From positions 1 to 64,000 of the forward strand of contig JAKPQL010000006.1 in NCBI GenBank assembly GCA_029547045.1: DNA of 64,000 bases, in the 5' to 3' direction. Origin of the DNA: Deltaproteobacteria bacterium (lineage in GTDB: Bacteria; Desulfobacterota; Desulfomonilia; UBA1062). The notes under the pieces are model-generated. The model was not told the DNA's origin and made no database searches. It was given only the letters and a program-made list of their open reading frames with translations. Below are positions 18,101-28,558 of the stretch, piece by piece; within the stretch, counting starts at the first letter, position 1; each line of letters starts with the position of its first letter. A program made the position numbers and the translations under genes.

Positions 18101-20092
18101 ATGGCAAAGCGAGGCTCACGGCACCCCATGCTCTCCACCTGGCCGCCCTCACGGGTGCGCAAGGGCAAGGTCGTATCGGTCCAGGAGGCGGTCCAGGTCA
18201 TCCACGACCGCGACACCGTGGCCACGGGGGGCTTTGTGGGGATCGGTGTGCCGGAGGAGATCCTCACCGGCATCGAGAACTACTTCCTGGCCACGGGAAG
18301 GCCGAGGGACCTCACCCTGGTCTATGCGGCAGGCCAGGGCGACGGACAGGACCGCGGCCTGAACCACCTTGCCCACGAGGGCCTGGTGAAGCGGGTGATC
18401 GGCGGTCACTGGGGGCTCGTCCCAAAACTCGGGAAGATGGCGCTCGAAAACACCATCGAGGCCTACAACCTCCCCCAGGGGGTCATCTCCCACCTGTACC
18501 GGGACATCGCCGCCCGCAAACCCCGCACCATCACCTCGGTGGGCCTGTGGACCTACATCGACCCACGCTTCGGCGGGGGCAGGATCAACAGCGTCACCAC
18601 GGAAGAGCTGGTGGAGTCCGTCACCTTCGACGGCCGCGAGTACCTCGCCTACCGGACCTTTCCCATCAACGTGGCCATCATCCGCGGCACCACCGCGGAC
18701 ACGGACGGGAACATCACCATGGAGCGGGAGGCGCTCACCGTGGAGATGCTCTCACTGGCCATGGCTGCAAAGAACTCGGGCGGCTTCGTCATCGCCCAGG
18801 TGGAGCGCATTGCGGCCAGCGGCACGCTGGATGCGGCACGCGTCAAGGTCCCGGGCATCCTGGTGGACTGCGTGGTGGTCTCCCGGCCCGAGAACCACTG
18901 GACCACCTTTGCCGAGCGGGCGAACCCCGCGTACACGTCAGAGGTGAAGATCCCCATGCAATACCTGCCGCCCATGGACATGGGGCCGCGCAAGATCATC
19001 GCCCGGAGGGCAGCCCTCGAGCTCAGGGGCAACAGCATCATCAACCTGGGCATCGGCATGCCCGAGGGGGTATCCCAGGTGGCCAACGAGGAGAAGATCC
19101 TCGAGTACATCACGCTCACCGCGGAGCCCGGGACCATCGGCGGCATGCCCGCGGGCGGCCTGAGCTTCGGTGCCTCCACCAACCCTGAGGCCATCATCGA
19201 CCAGCCCTACCAGTTCGACTTCTACGACGGCGGCGGCCTGGACTGCTGCTTCCTCGGGCTCGCCCAGGCGGACGCTGAGGGCAACACCAACGTGAGCAGG
19301 TTCGGGACCAGGCTCGCCGGGTGCGGCGGGTTCATCAACATCAGCCAGAGCGCCCGGAAGGTGGTCTTTGTGGGAACCTTCACCGCAGGCGGCCTCAGGG
19401 TGTCCGTGGGCAGGAACGGGCTCGTCGTGGAACGGGAGGGGAACGAGCGGAAGTTCCTCCGGGAGGTGGAGCAGGTCACCTTCAGCGGCCGCTATGCGCG
19501 CATGAAGGGCCAGCCTGTCCTGTACATCACCGAGCGGTGCGTGTTCAGCCTGGGGGAGGACGGCATGGAGCTCGTGGAGGTGGCTCCAGGGATCGACGTG
19601 GAACGGGACATCCTTGCCCACATGGACTTCAGGCCCCTCGTCAGGGGCGGGGTAAAACCTATGGACGCCAGGATCTTCCGTCCCGAACCCATGACCCTCA
19701 GGGACGATATGACCGCGCTGAGCCTCGCAGAGCGCCTCACCTACGACGCCGGGGAAAACCTGTTCTTCGTGAATTTCGAGGGACACAAGGTGAAAAGCCG
19801 CCAGGACATCCGCGACATCGAGGACATGGTCACGAACATCTGCTCGCCTCTTCCAAGGAAGGTCTACACCATCGTGAACTACGACAACTTCGATATCCTG
19901 CCCGAGCTGGTGGACGAGTACACCGCCATGGTCCGCAGGGTGGTGAAGAAGTTCTACTCCGGGGTGACCCGCTATACCACAAACACCTTCCTGCGTATGA
20001 AGCTCGGCGACGCCCTGAAAAAACGGCGGCTCGCCCCCCACATCTACGAGACCAGGGAGGAGGCGAGGCAGGCCCTTAAGGTCGGTTCCTGA
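18101..20092 (+). CDS. Acyl-CoA:carboxylate CoA-transferase (propionate/acetate CoA-transferase family) with C-terminal extension
   Basis: [51 protein letters not shown]; extra ~130 aa at the C-terminus. Confidence 0.88.
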   Translation: MAKRGSRHPMLSTWPPSRVRKGKVVSVQEAVQVIHDRDTVATGGFVGIGVPEEILTGIENYFLATGRPRDLTLVYAAGQGDGQDRGLNHLAHEGLVKRVIGGHWGLVPKLGKMALENTIEAYNLPQGVISHLYRDIAARKPRTITSVGLWTYIDPRFGGGRINSVTTEELVESVTFDGREYLAYRTFPINVAIIRGTTADTDGNITMEREALTVEMLSLAMAAKNSGGFVIAQVERIAASGTLDAARVKVPGILVDCVVVSRPENHWTTFAERANPAYTSEVKIPMQYLPPMDMGPRKIIARRAALELRGNSIINLGIGMPEGVSQVANEEKILEYITLTAEPGTIGGMPAGGLSFGASTNPEAIIDQPYQFDFYDGGGLDCCFLGLAQADAEGNTNVSRFGTRLAGCGGFINISQSARKVVFVGTFTAGGLRVSVGRNGLVVEREGNERKFLREVEQVTFSGRYARMKGQPVLYITERCVFSLGEDGMELVEVAPGIDVERDILAHMDFRPLVRGGVKPMDARIFRPEPMTLRDDMTALSLAERLTYDAGENLFFVNFEGHKVKSRQDIRDIEDMVTNICSPLPRKVYTIVNYDNFDILPELVDEYTAMVRRVVKKFYSGVTRYTTNTFLRMKLGDALKKRRLAPHIYETREEARQALKVGS

Positions 20093-20102
20093 CCCGAAGG
20101 GC

Positions 20103-20936
20103 TCAGAGGAGGCCGAGTTCCGTGAGCACGTCTCGCACCGGGGCGAAGGGGAAGTCGCCCAGGAGGCGGTCGAACTTGGCCCGGGCGCCCATGATGCCGG
20201 TGTAGGTCCTGAAGAGGGAGAAGGCACCCATGCCTTTCACCTTCGGTGTGTCCGGGTTCAGCTCCCAGGGATGGATGTAGAAGACGAAGGGCCTGCCTCC
20301 CTTCACGAAGGTCCCCAGCGCGAGCCTGGTCAGGTTGTACGGCAGGAGCCGGAAATACCCCCCGCCCGTGATGGGGACGTTCACCGGTCCCATCTTCAGG
20401 GTGGATATGGGGAACTCCGCCAGGGTGCTGCCGGGGATGCGGTAGGGGAACCGGGGGGCGTCCGGTATCCCGTAGTTGTCGTGGTAGATGGGGAAGATGC
20501 TCGAATCGTAGCGGAACCCCGTCTCCTCGAGGATCTCCAGGGCCCACAGGGTGCTGTCCGTTATGGAATAGGTGGGCGCGCGGTAGCCGATGACACGCTC
20601 CCCGGTGCACTGTTCGAGCACGCCCTTTGCCCTGGTCACGTCGTCCTTGAAGCGGGCGTGGTCCTGCTGGTAGATGACCTGATGCGCATAGCCGTGGCAG
20701 GCGATCTCGTGCCCCCTGGCATGGATGAGCCGGATGAGCCCGGAATTGCGCTCGGCGATCCATCCCAGACAGAAGAAGGTGGCCCTGGTGCGGTGAGCGT
20801 CGAGCATGTCCAGGATCCGGACGGTGTTCTCCTCTGCATGGGAGGGGAGATCCTGCCAGGTGTCCCGGGGGATCAGATCCGAGAGGACGTGGATCTGGAA
20901 GTATTCCTCCAGGTCGATGCTCAGGGCGTGGTTCAT
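20103..20936 (-). CDS. Polysaccharide deacetylase family protein (DUF3473, XrtA/PEP-CTERM locus type)
   Basis: ALSIDLEEYFQIHV; RATFFCLGWIAER; HEIACHGYAHQ; IGYRAPTYSI; VFYIHPWELNPDTP. Confidence 0.88.
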   Translation of the reverse strand: MNHALSIDLEEYFQIHVLSDLIPRDTWQDLPSHAEENTVRILDMLDAHRTRATFFCLGWIAERNSGLIRLIHARGHEIACHGYAHQVIYQQDHARFKDDVTRAKGVLEQCTGERVIGYRAPTYSITDSTLWALEILEETGFRYDSSIFPIYHDNYGIPDAPRFPYRIPGSTLAEFPISTLKMGPVNVPITGGGYFRLLPYNLTRLALGTFVKGGRPFVFYIHPWELNPDTPKVKGMGAFSLFRTYTGIMGARAKFDRLLGDFPFAPVRDVLTELGLL

Positions 20937-21263
20937 GGTTCGTACTATAGTGAAAGCCGCTGTGTTTCGCAATCGTCCAGTGCACAGCAGGTGAATCGCA
21001 GTGGAAAAAACCAGTTGAAGAGTCACACGGTATGGGTATAGAACCATTGAGGTCCGGTCGTTCAGACCCTCGGGCAGGGAAGCCCCTCTTCACCGTGGAG
21101 CATGGTTCTGCGCGCTCCCCCGGCAGCACGGACCGCACGCCTGGCACGAACCACCAGGGTTGAAAGATCGGAACACGATGACCACGAGTGCGTTGCATGC
21201 GTACCCCGGACACCACGAGATCGTGCATGCATCACGAAAATCCCGACAAGGAGGGGACCGGAC

Positions 21264-23072
21264 ATGGCATATTCTGAACGGCACATTGCAGGCATCTTCC
21301 ACAACAGGGCTGAGCGGTACCAGTACGAGACCTTCATGCGGTACAAGAAAGAGGGCAGGTATGTACCCATCAGCTGGAAAGAAATGCAGAACATGGTCGT
21401 CAAGACGGGCCTCGGGCTCATGTCCCTGGGCGTCAGGCCTGCGGACATGGTGGGCATCTTCTCGGAAAACTGCTGGCAGTGGGTGCTCTGCGACCTGGCT
21501 GCCCTGTCCATCGGCGCCGCCGACGCGCCTATCTACGCCACCAACTCGGCCATGGAGGCGGCCTACATCATCAACGACTCCCTGACAAAGGTGCTCTTCG
21601 TCTCGGACAAGGACCACCTGGACAGGGTCCTGTCGGTCAGGGGCAGACTGGCGAACCTGAAGCACATCGTCACCTTCGACAGGATCGAGACGTCCGACGA
21701 GCTGGTCATGAGCCTCGACGAACTCATGGCCCGCGGTGAAGCGGAGAAGGACAAGGCGGGGTTCGAGCAGCGCCTGGAAGCCATCGGCCCCGATGACCTG
21801 GCGACGCTGATATATACCTCGGGCACCACCGGGGCCCCCAAGGGTGTGATGCTCACCCACGGAAACTTCGTGGCAAACGTCATGCAGGCCTACGCGTCGC
21901 ACCCCATCATCGACCACCGGGACGAGTCGCTGTCACTGCTTCCCTGGAGCCACTCCCTGGGCAGGACGGTCTCGCTCTACCTCATGATCCAGGTCGGCGC
22001 CGTGGTGAACCTGGCCGAATCCTTCTCCACGGTCCTGGAGAACATGCAGGAGATCAGGCCAACCCTGATGGTGAGCGTTCCCAGGCTCTTCGAGAAGCTC
22101 CACTCGGGCATCTTCTCCCAGGCTGCCAAGGCCCACCCCGTGAAGAAGAAGCTCTTCGGCTGGGCGGTGCAGGTGGCCGACAGGGCGGTGGACTACATCG
22201 TCCAGAAGAAGGAGATGCCAGCCACCATCAACGCCCAGTACACCCTGGCCGAGGCTCTCGTGTTTTCCAAGATGCGCAAGGCCCTGGGGCTCGAGAGGAT
22301 CAGGATCTTTATCAGCGGCGGAGGGCCGCTGTCCACCGAGATCGACCGCTTTTTCAACGGGATAGGCGTGCCGGTGCACAACGGTTACGGCCTCACCGAG
22401 ACGAGCCCGGTGACCAACGTGAACCGGTTCGACGTGTTCGAGTTCGGCTCCGTTGGCCCGGCGCTCCCCGACACCCATGTCATGATCGCCCCCGACGGCG
22501 AGATCCTCATCAAGGGGCCCCAGGTCATGAAGGGCTACTTCAACAAACCCGAGGACACCAAGGCGGTGTTCACCGAGGACGGCTGGTTCATGACCGGGGA
22601 CATCGGGCGCATCGACGACCGCGGGTGCCTGTACATAACGGACAGGAAGAAGGACATCATCGTCACTGCAGGCGGCAAGAACATCGCTCCCCAGAACATC
22701 GAGAACAGCCTCCTGGCGGACCTGCTCATCGAGCAGGCCGTGGTCATCGGCGAGGGGAAGAAATTCATCAGCGCGCTCATCGTGCCGAACTTCAAGGAGC
22801 TCGCCGGTTACGCCAAGAAGCAGGGCATCTCCTTCAACTCCCACGAGGACCTGGTGAAGAAGCCCGAGATCGTGGCCCTGTACGACCAGCGGATAAAGGA
22901 CCTCATGAAGGACTACGCCCGGGTGGAGCAGATCCGCAGGTTCACGATCCTGCCCAGGGAGTTCACCATCGAGTCCGGGGAGCTCACGCCCACCCTCAAG
23001 ATCAAGCGTAAGGTGGTGGGCAGGAACTTCGCCGCCGAGATCGATGCCATGTACAAAGACGACAGGGATTGA
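21264..23072 (+). CDS. Long-chain acyl-CoA synthetase (AMP-forming)
   Basis: LIYTSGTTGAPKGVMLTHGN; NGYGLTETSPV; DGWFMTGDIGRIDDRGCLYITDRKKDIIVTAGGKNIAPQNIE; ATG 21264 with RBS aggagggga. Confidence 0.94.
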   Translation: MAYSERHIAGIFHNRAERYQYETFMRYKKEGRYVPISWKEMQNMVVKTGLGLMSLGVRPADMVGIFSENCWQWVLCDLAALSIGAADAPIYATNSAMEAAYIINDSLTKVLFVSDKDHLDRVLSVRGRLANLKHIVTFDRIETSDELVMSLDELMARGEAEKDKAGFEQRLEAIGPDDLATLIYTSGTTGAPKGVMLTHGNFVANVMQAYASHPIIDHRDESLSLLPWSHSLGRTVSLYLMIQVGAVVNLAESFSTVLENMQEIRPTLMVSVPRLFEKLHSGIFSQAAKAHPVKKKLFGWAVQVADRAVDYIVQKKEMPATINAQYTLAEALVFSKMRKALGLERIRIFISGGGPLSTEIDRFFNGIGVPVHNGYGLTETSPVTNVNRFDVFEFGSVGPALPDTHVMIAPDGEILIKGPQVMKGYFNKPEDTKAVFTEDGWFMTGDIGRIDDRGCLYITDRKKDIIVTAGGKNIAPQNIENSLLADLLIEQAVVIGEGKKFISALIVPNFKELAGYAKKQGISFNSHEDLVKKPEIVALYDQRIKDLMKDYARVEQIRRFTILPREFTIESGELTPTLKIKRKVVGRNFAAEIDAMYKDDRD

Positions 23073-23082
23073 CCCGCACCCC

Positions 23083-23112
23083 TTCAGGGCACCTGCACGA
23101 AGGTGCCCTGAA
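23083..23112 (+). terminator. Strong hairpin after the acyl-CoA synthetase gene (12-bp stem, 6-nt loop)
   Basis: ttcagggcacct-gcacga-aggtgccctgaa immediately 3' of the stop codon; U-tract is weak. Confidence 0.55.
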
Positions 23113-23158
23113 CCTTCTTGAAGGAACCACTCCCATTTTCCCCTTGCAATCACGGAAG

Positions 23159-23208
23159 AAAGCACATATAGTATGCTGGTGTTCATGATACACTATATAT
23201 AGTATGCT
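23159..23208 (+). promoter_or_regulatory. Tandem NrdR boxes upstream of nrdD
   Basis: acactatatatagtat (23190..23205) and aaagcacatatagtat (23159..23174), 31 bp apart, resembling ACACWATATATWGTGT. Confidence 0.8.
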
Positions 23209-23337
23209 ATACCAGGGTTGGTCCCTGGCACATGCGGAAAAATACAGGGTCGTTTTCACGGTTGAGGGAGCGTGAGAAGGCGGGAACGGTCAACCACATC
23301 AACCACATGAACTGTTCAGTCAAAGGGGAGGAATAGC

Positions 23338-25551
23338 ATGTTCACCACCATCAGGAAGAGGGACGGCAGGGTCGTTTCCTTCGATGCCTCGAAGATCACG
23401 GCGGCCATCGCCAAGGCGGGCAGGGCCACGGGCGAATTCGATGATGCCACTGCACAGAAGCTCATGGTCAAGGTGCTTTCCATCGCGGAGCAGACCTGTG
23501 CGGACGTGCCCGCGGTGGAAGCCGTGCAGGACATCGTGGAGGAGGTACTCCTCCAGTCCATGTTCAAGAAGACCGCCAAGGCCTACATCATCTACCGCGA
23601 CCAGCACGCCAAGATCCGCGAGATCAAGGCCGGCATGGGGGTGGACCTCATCGACCAGTACCTGGAGAAGCTGGACTGGCAGGTGAACGAGAACAGCAAC
23701 ATGGCCTTTTCTCTGCAGGGCCTCAACAACTACCTCTCCTCGGAGATCAGCAAGATCTACTGGCTCAACAAGATCTACCCGCCCGAGGTGCGCAATGCCC
23801 ATTCCAACGGCGACTTCCACATCCACGACCTCAACATCATCTCGGTGTACTGCGTGGGGTGGGATCTCTACGATCTCCTGCTCAAGGGCTTCAAGGGCGC
23901 GGCCGGGAAGGTGGAGAGCAAGCCGGCCAAGCACTTCCGCACCGCGCTGGGTCAGATCGTGAACTTCTTCTACACCCTCCAGGGCGAGGCGGCAGGGGCG
24001 CAGGCCTTCTCCAACTTCGACACGCTGCTCTCCCCCTTCATCCGCTACGACCAGCTCGACTACCTCCAGGTGAAGCAGGCCCTGCAGGAGTTCATCTTCA
24101 ACATCAACGTGCCCACCCGGGTGGGTTTCCAGACCCCCTTCACCAACGTGACCCTGGACCTGGAGGTACCTGCCCACTACCGGGACCAGGGCGTGGTCGT
24201 GGGCGGCCAGATCCTTGATGCCACCTACGGAGAGTTCCAGCACGAGATGGACATGTTCAACCGCGCCTTCGTGGAGGTCATGGCGGCCGGCGACGCCAAG
24301 GGCAGGGTGTTCACCTTCCCCATCCCCACCTACAACATCACTTCAGACTTCAACTGGGACAACCCCAATCTCACCGGCCTGTGGGAGATGACGGCCAAGT
24401 ACGGGGTGCCGTACTTCTCCAACTTCGTCAATTCGGACATGGACCCGGGTGACGCCCGGAGCATGTGCTGCCGGCTCAGGATCGACAACCGCGAGCTCGT
24501 CAAGAGAGGCGGCGGCCTGTTCGGGTCCAACCCGCTCACCGGCTCCATCGGCGTGGTGACCATCAACCTGCCGAGGCTCGGCTTCCTGAGCTCGAGCGAG
24601 ACCGACTTCATGCGGAGGCTGGACGACCTCATCGACATCGCGAGCATGAGCCTGGACATCAAGCGCAAGGTCCTCGAGAGCTTCACGGAGAGCAACCTGT
24701 ATCCCTACACCAAGTTCTACCTCACGGGTATCAAGAAGCAGCTGGGCGAGTACTGGAAGAACCACTTCTCCACCATCGGCATCCTGGGCATGAACGAGGC
24801 TTGCCTGAACCTCTTCGGCAAGGACATCGGCACGGACCAGGGCAAGCTCTTCGCCCTGCGGGTGGCCGACTTCATCCGGCACAAGCTGCTGGTCCTCCAG
24901 GAGAAGACCGGGAACAACTACAACTTCGAGGCCACGCCCGCGGAGGGCACGTCCTACCGCATGGCACGCATCGACAAGAAGGTCTTCCCGGAGATCGTCT
25001 GCGCCAACGAGAAGGAGTACCGTGAAGGCCACGAGCCGTACTACACGAACTCGTCCCAGCTCCCGGTGAACTACACGGACGACATCTTCGAGGCCCTGGA
25101 CCTGCAGGACGACATCCAGTCCAAGTACACCGGCGGAACGGTCATGCATCTCTTCGCCGGCGAGCGCGTGGAGGACCCTGAGGTGATCAAACGCCTGGTC
25201 ATGAAGATCTGCAGCGGGTACAAGATCCCGTACTTCACGTTCAGCCCCACATTCAGCGTATGCCCGGGCCACGGCTACCTCGCGGGCAACCATTCCCAGT
25301 GCCCCGAGTGCGGCGAGACCACCGAGGTGTACTCGCGCGTGGTGGGCTACCTGCGGCCGGTGGCCCAGTGGAACAACGGCAAGAAGGAGGAGTTCCTCCA
25401 GCGGAAGTCCTTCCGGGTGGAAAAGGCGGTGCCGGCACAGGAGCTCTTGTCCGGCCAGGTGTACAAGGTGCAGCCGTCCGGTACGCATGCAGCAGCGGAG
25501 GTGTCCCGCCATGCCCCGGCGGTCCGGGAGGGGATGTCGAGGGAGGTGTGA
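23338..25551 (+). CDS. nrdD: Anaerobic ribonucleoside-triphosphate reductase
   Basis: N-terminal ATP-cone (FTTIRKRDGRVVSFDASKITAAIAKA); NANHIHDL-type motif NGDFHIHDLNIISVYCVGWDL; C-terminal CPECGETTEVYSRVVGYLRPVAQWNNGKKEEF. Confidence 0.96.
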   Translation: MFTTIRKRDGRVVSFDASKITAAIAKAGRATGEFDDATAQKLMVKVLSIAEQTCADVPAVEAVQDIVEEVLLQSMFKKTAKAYIIYRDQHAKIREIKAGMGVDLIDQYLEKLDWQVNENSNMAFSLQGLNNYLSSEISKIYWLNKIYPPEVRNAHSNGDFHIHDLNIISVYCVGWDLYDLLLKGFKGAAGKVESKPAKHFRTALGQIVNFFYTLQGEAAGAQAFSNFDTLLSPFIRYDQLDYLQVKQALQEFIFNINVPTRVGFQTPFTNVTLDLEVPAHYRDQGVVVGGQILDATYGEFQHEMDMFNRAFVEVMAAGDAKGRVFTFPIPTYNITSDFNWDNPNLTGLWEMTAKYGVPYFSNFVNSDMDPGDARSMCCRLRIDNRELVKRGGGLFGSNPLTGSIGVVTINLPRLGFLSSSETDFMRRLDDLIDIASMSLDIKRKVLESFTESNLYPYTKFYLTGIKKQLGEYWKNHFSTIGILGMNEACLNLFGKDIGTDQGKLFALRVADFIRHKLLVLQEKTGNNYNFEATPAEGTSYRMARIDKKVFPEIVCANEKEYREGHEPYYTNSSQLPVNYTDDIFEALDLQDDIQSKYTGGTVMHLFAGERVEDPEVIKRLVMKICSGYKIPYFTFSPTFSVCPGHGYLAGNHSQCPECGETTEVYSRVVGYLRPVAQWNNGKKEEFLQRKSFRVEKAVPAQELLSGQVYKVQPSGTHAAAEVSRHAPAVREGMSREV

Positions 25552-25558
25552 GCGTCCG

Positions 25559-25942
25559 CTAGGAACCGAGTACCTGGACGAGCACGTCGCGGAGGTCTTC
25601 CATCTTGAACGGCTTCTTCACCACGCCCCTGAACCCGTACTCGGTGCAGTTGGTCATGATGGGGTCATTGGAATATCCGCTGGACACGATGGCTTTGGCG
25701 TCCGGATCCATGGACAGGAGGTCGCGGATGACATCCTTTCCGCCCCGGTCGCCCGGGATGGTGAGATCCATGATCACCGCCCCGAAAGGCGAGCCGCTCT
25801 GCATGGCCGCGCCGTACTTGACCAGGGCCTCCTGGCCGTTCCTGGAGAGATCGACCTCATAGCCCAGGTATTCGAGCATGCTGCTGACAACATCGAGGAT
25901 CAGTTCCTCATCATCCATTATGAGAACCCTCGTCTTCGCCAT
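25559..25942 (-). CDS. Stand-alone response regulator receiver protein
   Basis: RVLIMDDEELILDVVSSML; FGAVIMDLTIPGDRGG; GVVKKPFKMEDL. Confidence 0.92.
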   Translation of the reverse strand: MAKTRVLIMDDEELILDVVSSMLEYLGYEVDLSRNGQEALVKYGAAMQSGSPFGAVIMDLTIPGDRGGKDVIRDLLSMDPDAKAIVSSGYSNDPIMTNCTEYGFRGVVKKPFKMEDLRDVLVQVLGS

Positions 25943-26179
25943 GATGAGTACTCCTCCCTCTCGTTCTGCCCTTCATGAAATATGTGCATCAATACCATCG
26001 GGGCCGGGATTCGTGTTTCCGGAACCGCGCCCTCTGGTGAAAACATCGTCCCTTCGCCCGGAGATCTTGAATGAAAAACCTGCAGCCGGACATTGGCGCT
26101 TTGAGTATATTATTAGCGCTCAGCAGGAACAAATCAAGCCATTTCAGACCCTTTGGCCGGAAGGGGTGGAGGGCGGGCG

Positions 26180-26878
26180 GTGCCTGCCGTGAAAATCGCA
26201 TACGTCCAGAAGACATCGTTCATCGATTACCCGGGCATGATCAGCGCCATCGTCTTCACCCAGGGGTGCAACTTCCGCTGCCCCTTCTGCCACAACCCTG
26301 AGCTCGTGATCCCGGCGCTCTACTGCGACACCATCGGCCCCGAAGAGGTGTTCTCGTACCTGGAGAAACGTCAGGGAAAGCTCGACGCCGTGGTCATCAC
26401 CGGCGGAGAGCCCACCCTCCAGAGCGGTCTTGAAGGGTTCATGCGCAGGATAAAGAGCATGGGGTACCGCCTGAAGCTCGACACCAACGGGTCCAGACCG
26501 CAGGTCCTCAGGACGATCCTCTCCCATGGGCTGGCTGACTATGTGGCCATGGACATCAAGGCGCCCCTGGACAGGTATGCGCAGGTGGCGGGGGCACTGG
26601 TGAACATCACGGACATCCAGGAAAGCATCGATGCCCTCATGGACTCGGGCATCACCCACGAGTTCCGCACCACCCTGGTAGGATCCCTCATCGACTCCTC
26701 AGACGTGATGAAGATCGTCCGCATGATCGAGGGCGCACCGCTCTATGTCCTCCAGAGGTTCGTGTCGTCCAAGCATGTGGACAAGGAATACGCATCGGAC
26801 AGGTCTTTTCCCGAAGACGAGGAGAAACGTCTCCTGGACCGGATCCGGGGCATGGTGGGAAGGTGCATCGTCCGCTAG
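26180..26878 (+). CDS. Radical SAM anaerobic RNR activating protein (NrdG2-type)
   Basis: VQKTSFIDYPGMISAIVFTQGCNFRCPFCHNPELV; GTG start at 26180 preceded by ggaggg. Confidence 0.9.
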   Translation: MPAVKIAYVQKTSFIDYPGMISAIVFTQGCNFRCPFCHNPELVIPALYCDTIGPEEVFSYLEKRQGKLDAVVITGGEPTLQSGLEGFMRRIKSMGYRLKLDTNGSRPQVLRTILSHGLADYVAMDIKAPLDRYAQVAGALVNITDIQESIDALMDSGITHEFRTTLVGSLIDSSDVMKIVRMIEGAPLYVLQRFVSSKHVDKEYASDRSFPEDEEKRLLDRIRGMVGRCIVR

Positions 26879-26899
26879 ATGCGGCTGGAGATTCAAGGA

Positions 26900-28426
26900 T
26901 CATTCCCGGAAGACACTGCCCACCTTGTCGATGAGATCCTTCGGCAGGAAGGGTTTCTGGAGGAAGACGCTCCCCTTGAGCTCGTCGTCCAGCACCTCGC
27001 CGCCGTACCCGGACATGAACATGACCCTGATGTGCGGCCATATGGACTTCATCTTCTTCGAGAGCATCTTCCCGTCGATCCTGCGCATGACCATGTCGGT
27101 GATGAGCAGGTCGATGTGGCCCTCGAACTGCCTGGCGATCTGGAGGGCGTCTCCGCCGTTGCGCGCGGTCAGGGTCACGTGACCCTGCTGTTTGAGCACC
27201 TCGTTGACGAGGTCCCTCACCGTGTCGTCGTCCTCCACGATGAGAATGGTCTTCGAGGGGGCCGTAACGGCAGAGTCCTGCGCCAGGGACGGCCCATGGG
27301 CTTCTCTGGCGGGGGACTCCGTGGCCGTGGGCAGGAGGATTGAGAAGGTTGTGCCCGAACCCGGCTGTGATTCCACGAAGATGTACCCGTCGGAGGCGTG
27401 GACGATGTTCTGGACGGTCCACAGCCCGATCCCCTTGCCGCCCTCCCGGGTGGAGAAGAAGGGGTCGAAGATCTGCCGCACCACCTCCTGATCCATGCCC
27501 TCTCCCGTGTCCTTCACGGTGAGCAGCACGTATCTCCCGTGGGGGACCTGGGCATAGAGATGCTCGCTGGCGGCATTCACCTCGCAGACGTCAGTGGCTA
27601 TGGTAAGCTCTCCTCCCCTGGGCATGGCGTCCCGCGCATTGGCCGCGAGGTTGACCAGGAGGGTCGCGAACCGGGAAGGCACGATGTTCACCTTTCCCGA
27701 ATCGGGCGCCTTCACGAAATGCAGGGTAATGTTTTCACCCAGCACGTGCCGGATGATGCCCTCCTGGTTGGAGAGTTCCATGTTCAGGTCCACGGGCCGC
27801 GCCTGGGTCGTGCTCTTCCTGCTGAACTCGAGCATCCTCCTGGTGAGGACGGAGGCCTGCCGGCCGGCCTGGCAGATCTGGCTCACCTTCTGGTACTGCG
27901 GGTCGCGTTCGCTCATGGACATCCTGAGGATCTCGGAGTAGCCGTTGATCACCGTGAGGAGGTTGTTGAAGTCATGGGCGAACCCCCCGGCGATCTGGGC
28001 AAGGACCTCTGCGCTGGCGGACTGCATGAGGTTCTGCTCCTGGACCTTGTGGTCGATGATGTCGAGGGCCTGGTAGTGGAACAGGACGACCTTGTTGTCA
28101 CGGACGATGGGGGTTCCGCTGATGAGGAAATACATCACGCGGCCGCCTCTGGCGGACATGCGCAGGTCGTAGTTCACCTCCTTGAGATCGCGGATGCTCT
28201 CCTTCCACCGCTCGATGGCCTTGGGGCGATCGTCCGGGTGGATGAAGTCGAGGATGTTCTTCCCGACGACCGAGCCCAGGTCCTGCTCAGGCCCGAGGAA
28301 CATGTCCTTGGCCTTCTTGTTTATCTTCACAATGAGGCCGTTCGCGTCGGTGACCGTGGCGATTGCTGCGGAGTTCTCGAACAGGTCTTCAAAGAACGTT
28401 GGGTCGAATGGTCTTTCATGTGGCAT
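26900..28426 (-). CDS. PAS hybrid sensor histidine kinase with C-terminal receiver
   Basis: IAGGFAHDFNNLLTVINGYSEIL; GKGIGLWTVQNIVHASDG; ILIVEDDDTVRDLVNEVL. Confidence 0.93.
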   Translation of the reverse strand: MPHERPFDPTFFEDLFENSAAIATVTDANGLIVKINKKAKDMFLGPEQDLGSVVGKNILDFIHPDDRPKAIERWKESIRDLKEVNYDLRMSARGGRVMYFLISGTPIVRDNKVVLFHYQALDIIDHKVQEQNLMQSASAEVLAQIAGGFAHDFNNLLTVINGYSEILRMSMSERDPQYQKVSQICQAGRQASVLTRRMLEFSRKSTTQARPVDLNMELSNQEGIIRHVLGENITLHFVKAPDSGKVNIVPSRFATLLVNLAANARDAMPRGGELTIATDVCEVNAASEHLYAQVPHGRYVLLTVKDTGEGMDQEVVRQIFDPFFSTREGGKGIGLWTVQNIVHASDGYIFVESQPGSGTTFSILLPTATESPAREAHGPSLAQDSAVTAPSKTILIVEDDDTVRDLVNEVLKQQGHVTLTARNGGDALQIARQFEGHIDLLITDMVMRRIDGKMLSKKMKSIWPHIRVMFMSGYGGEVLDDELKGSVFLQKPFLPKDLIDKVGSVFRE

Positions 28427-28558
28427 GCATTCACTCCGGGAGACGCCCCCATGCGAGGGTTGTCGTTCGTGCTGTCTTAAAGATAGTATCGGCAGGGCCG
28501 AAAGGGAAGATGAGCCCCTCAGGGATTGTTGTTCACCCGGGACAATGCCCTGTTTCCT

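Noticed and set aside
21933-23186. 417-aa minus-strand ORF opposite the acyl-CoA synthetase
   Set aside because: Antisense shadow of a conserved enzyme.
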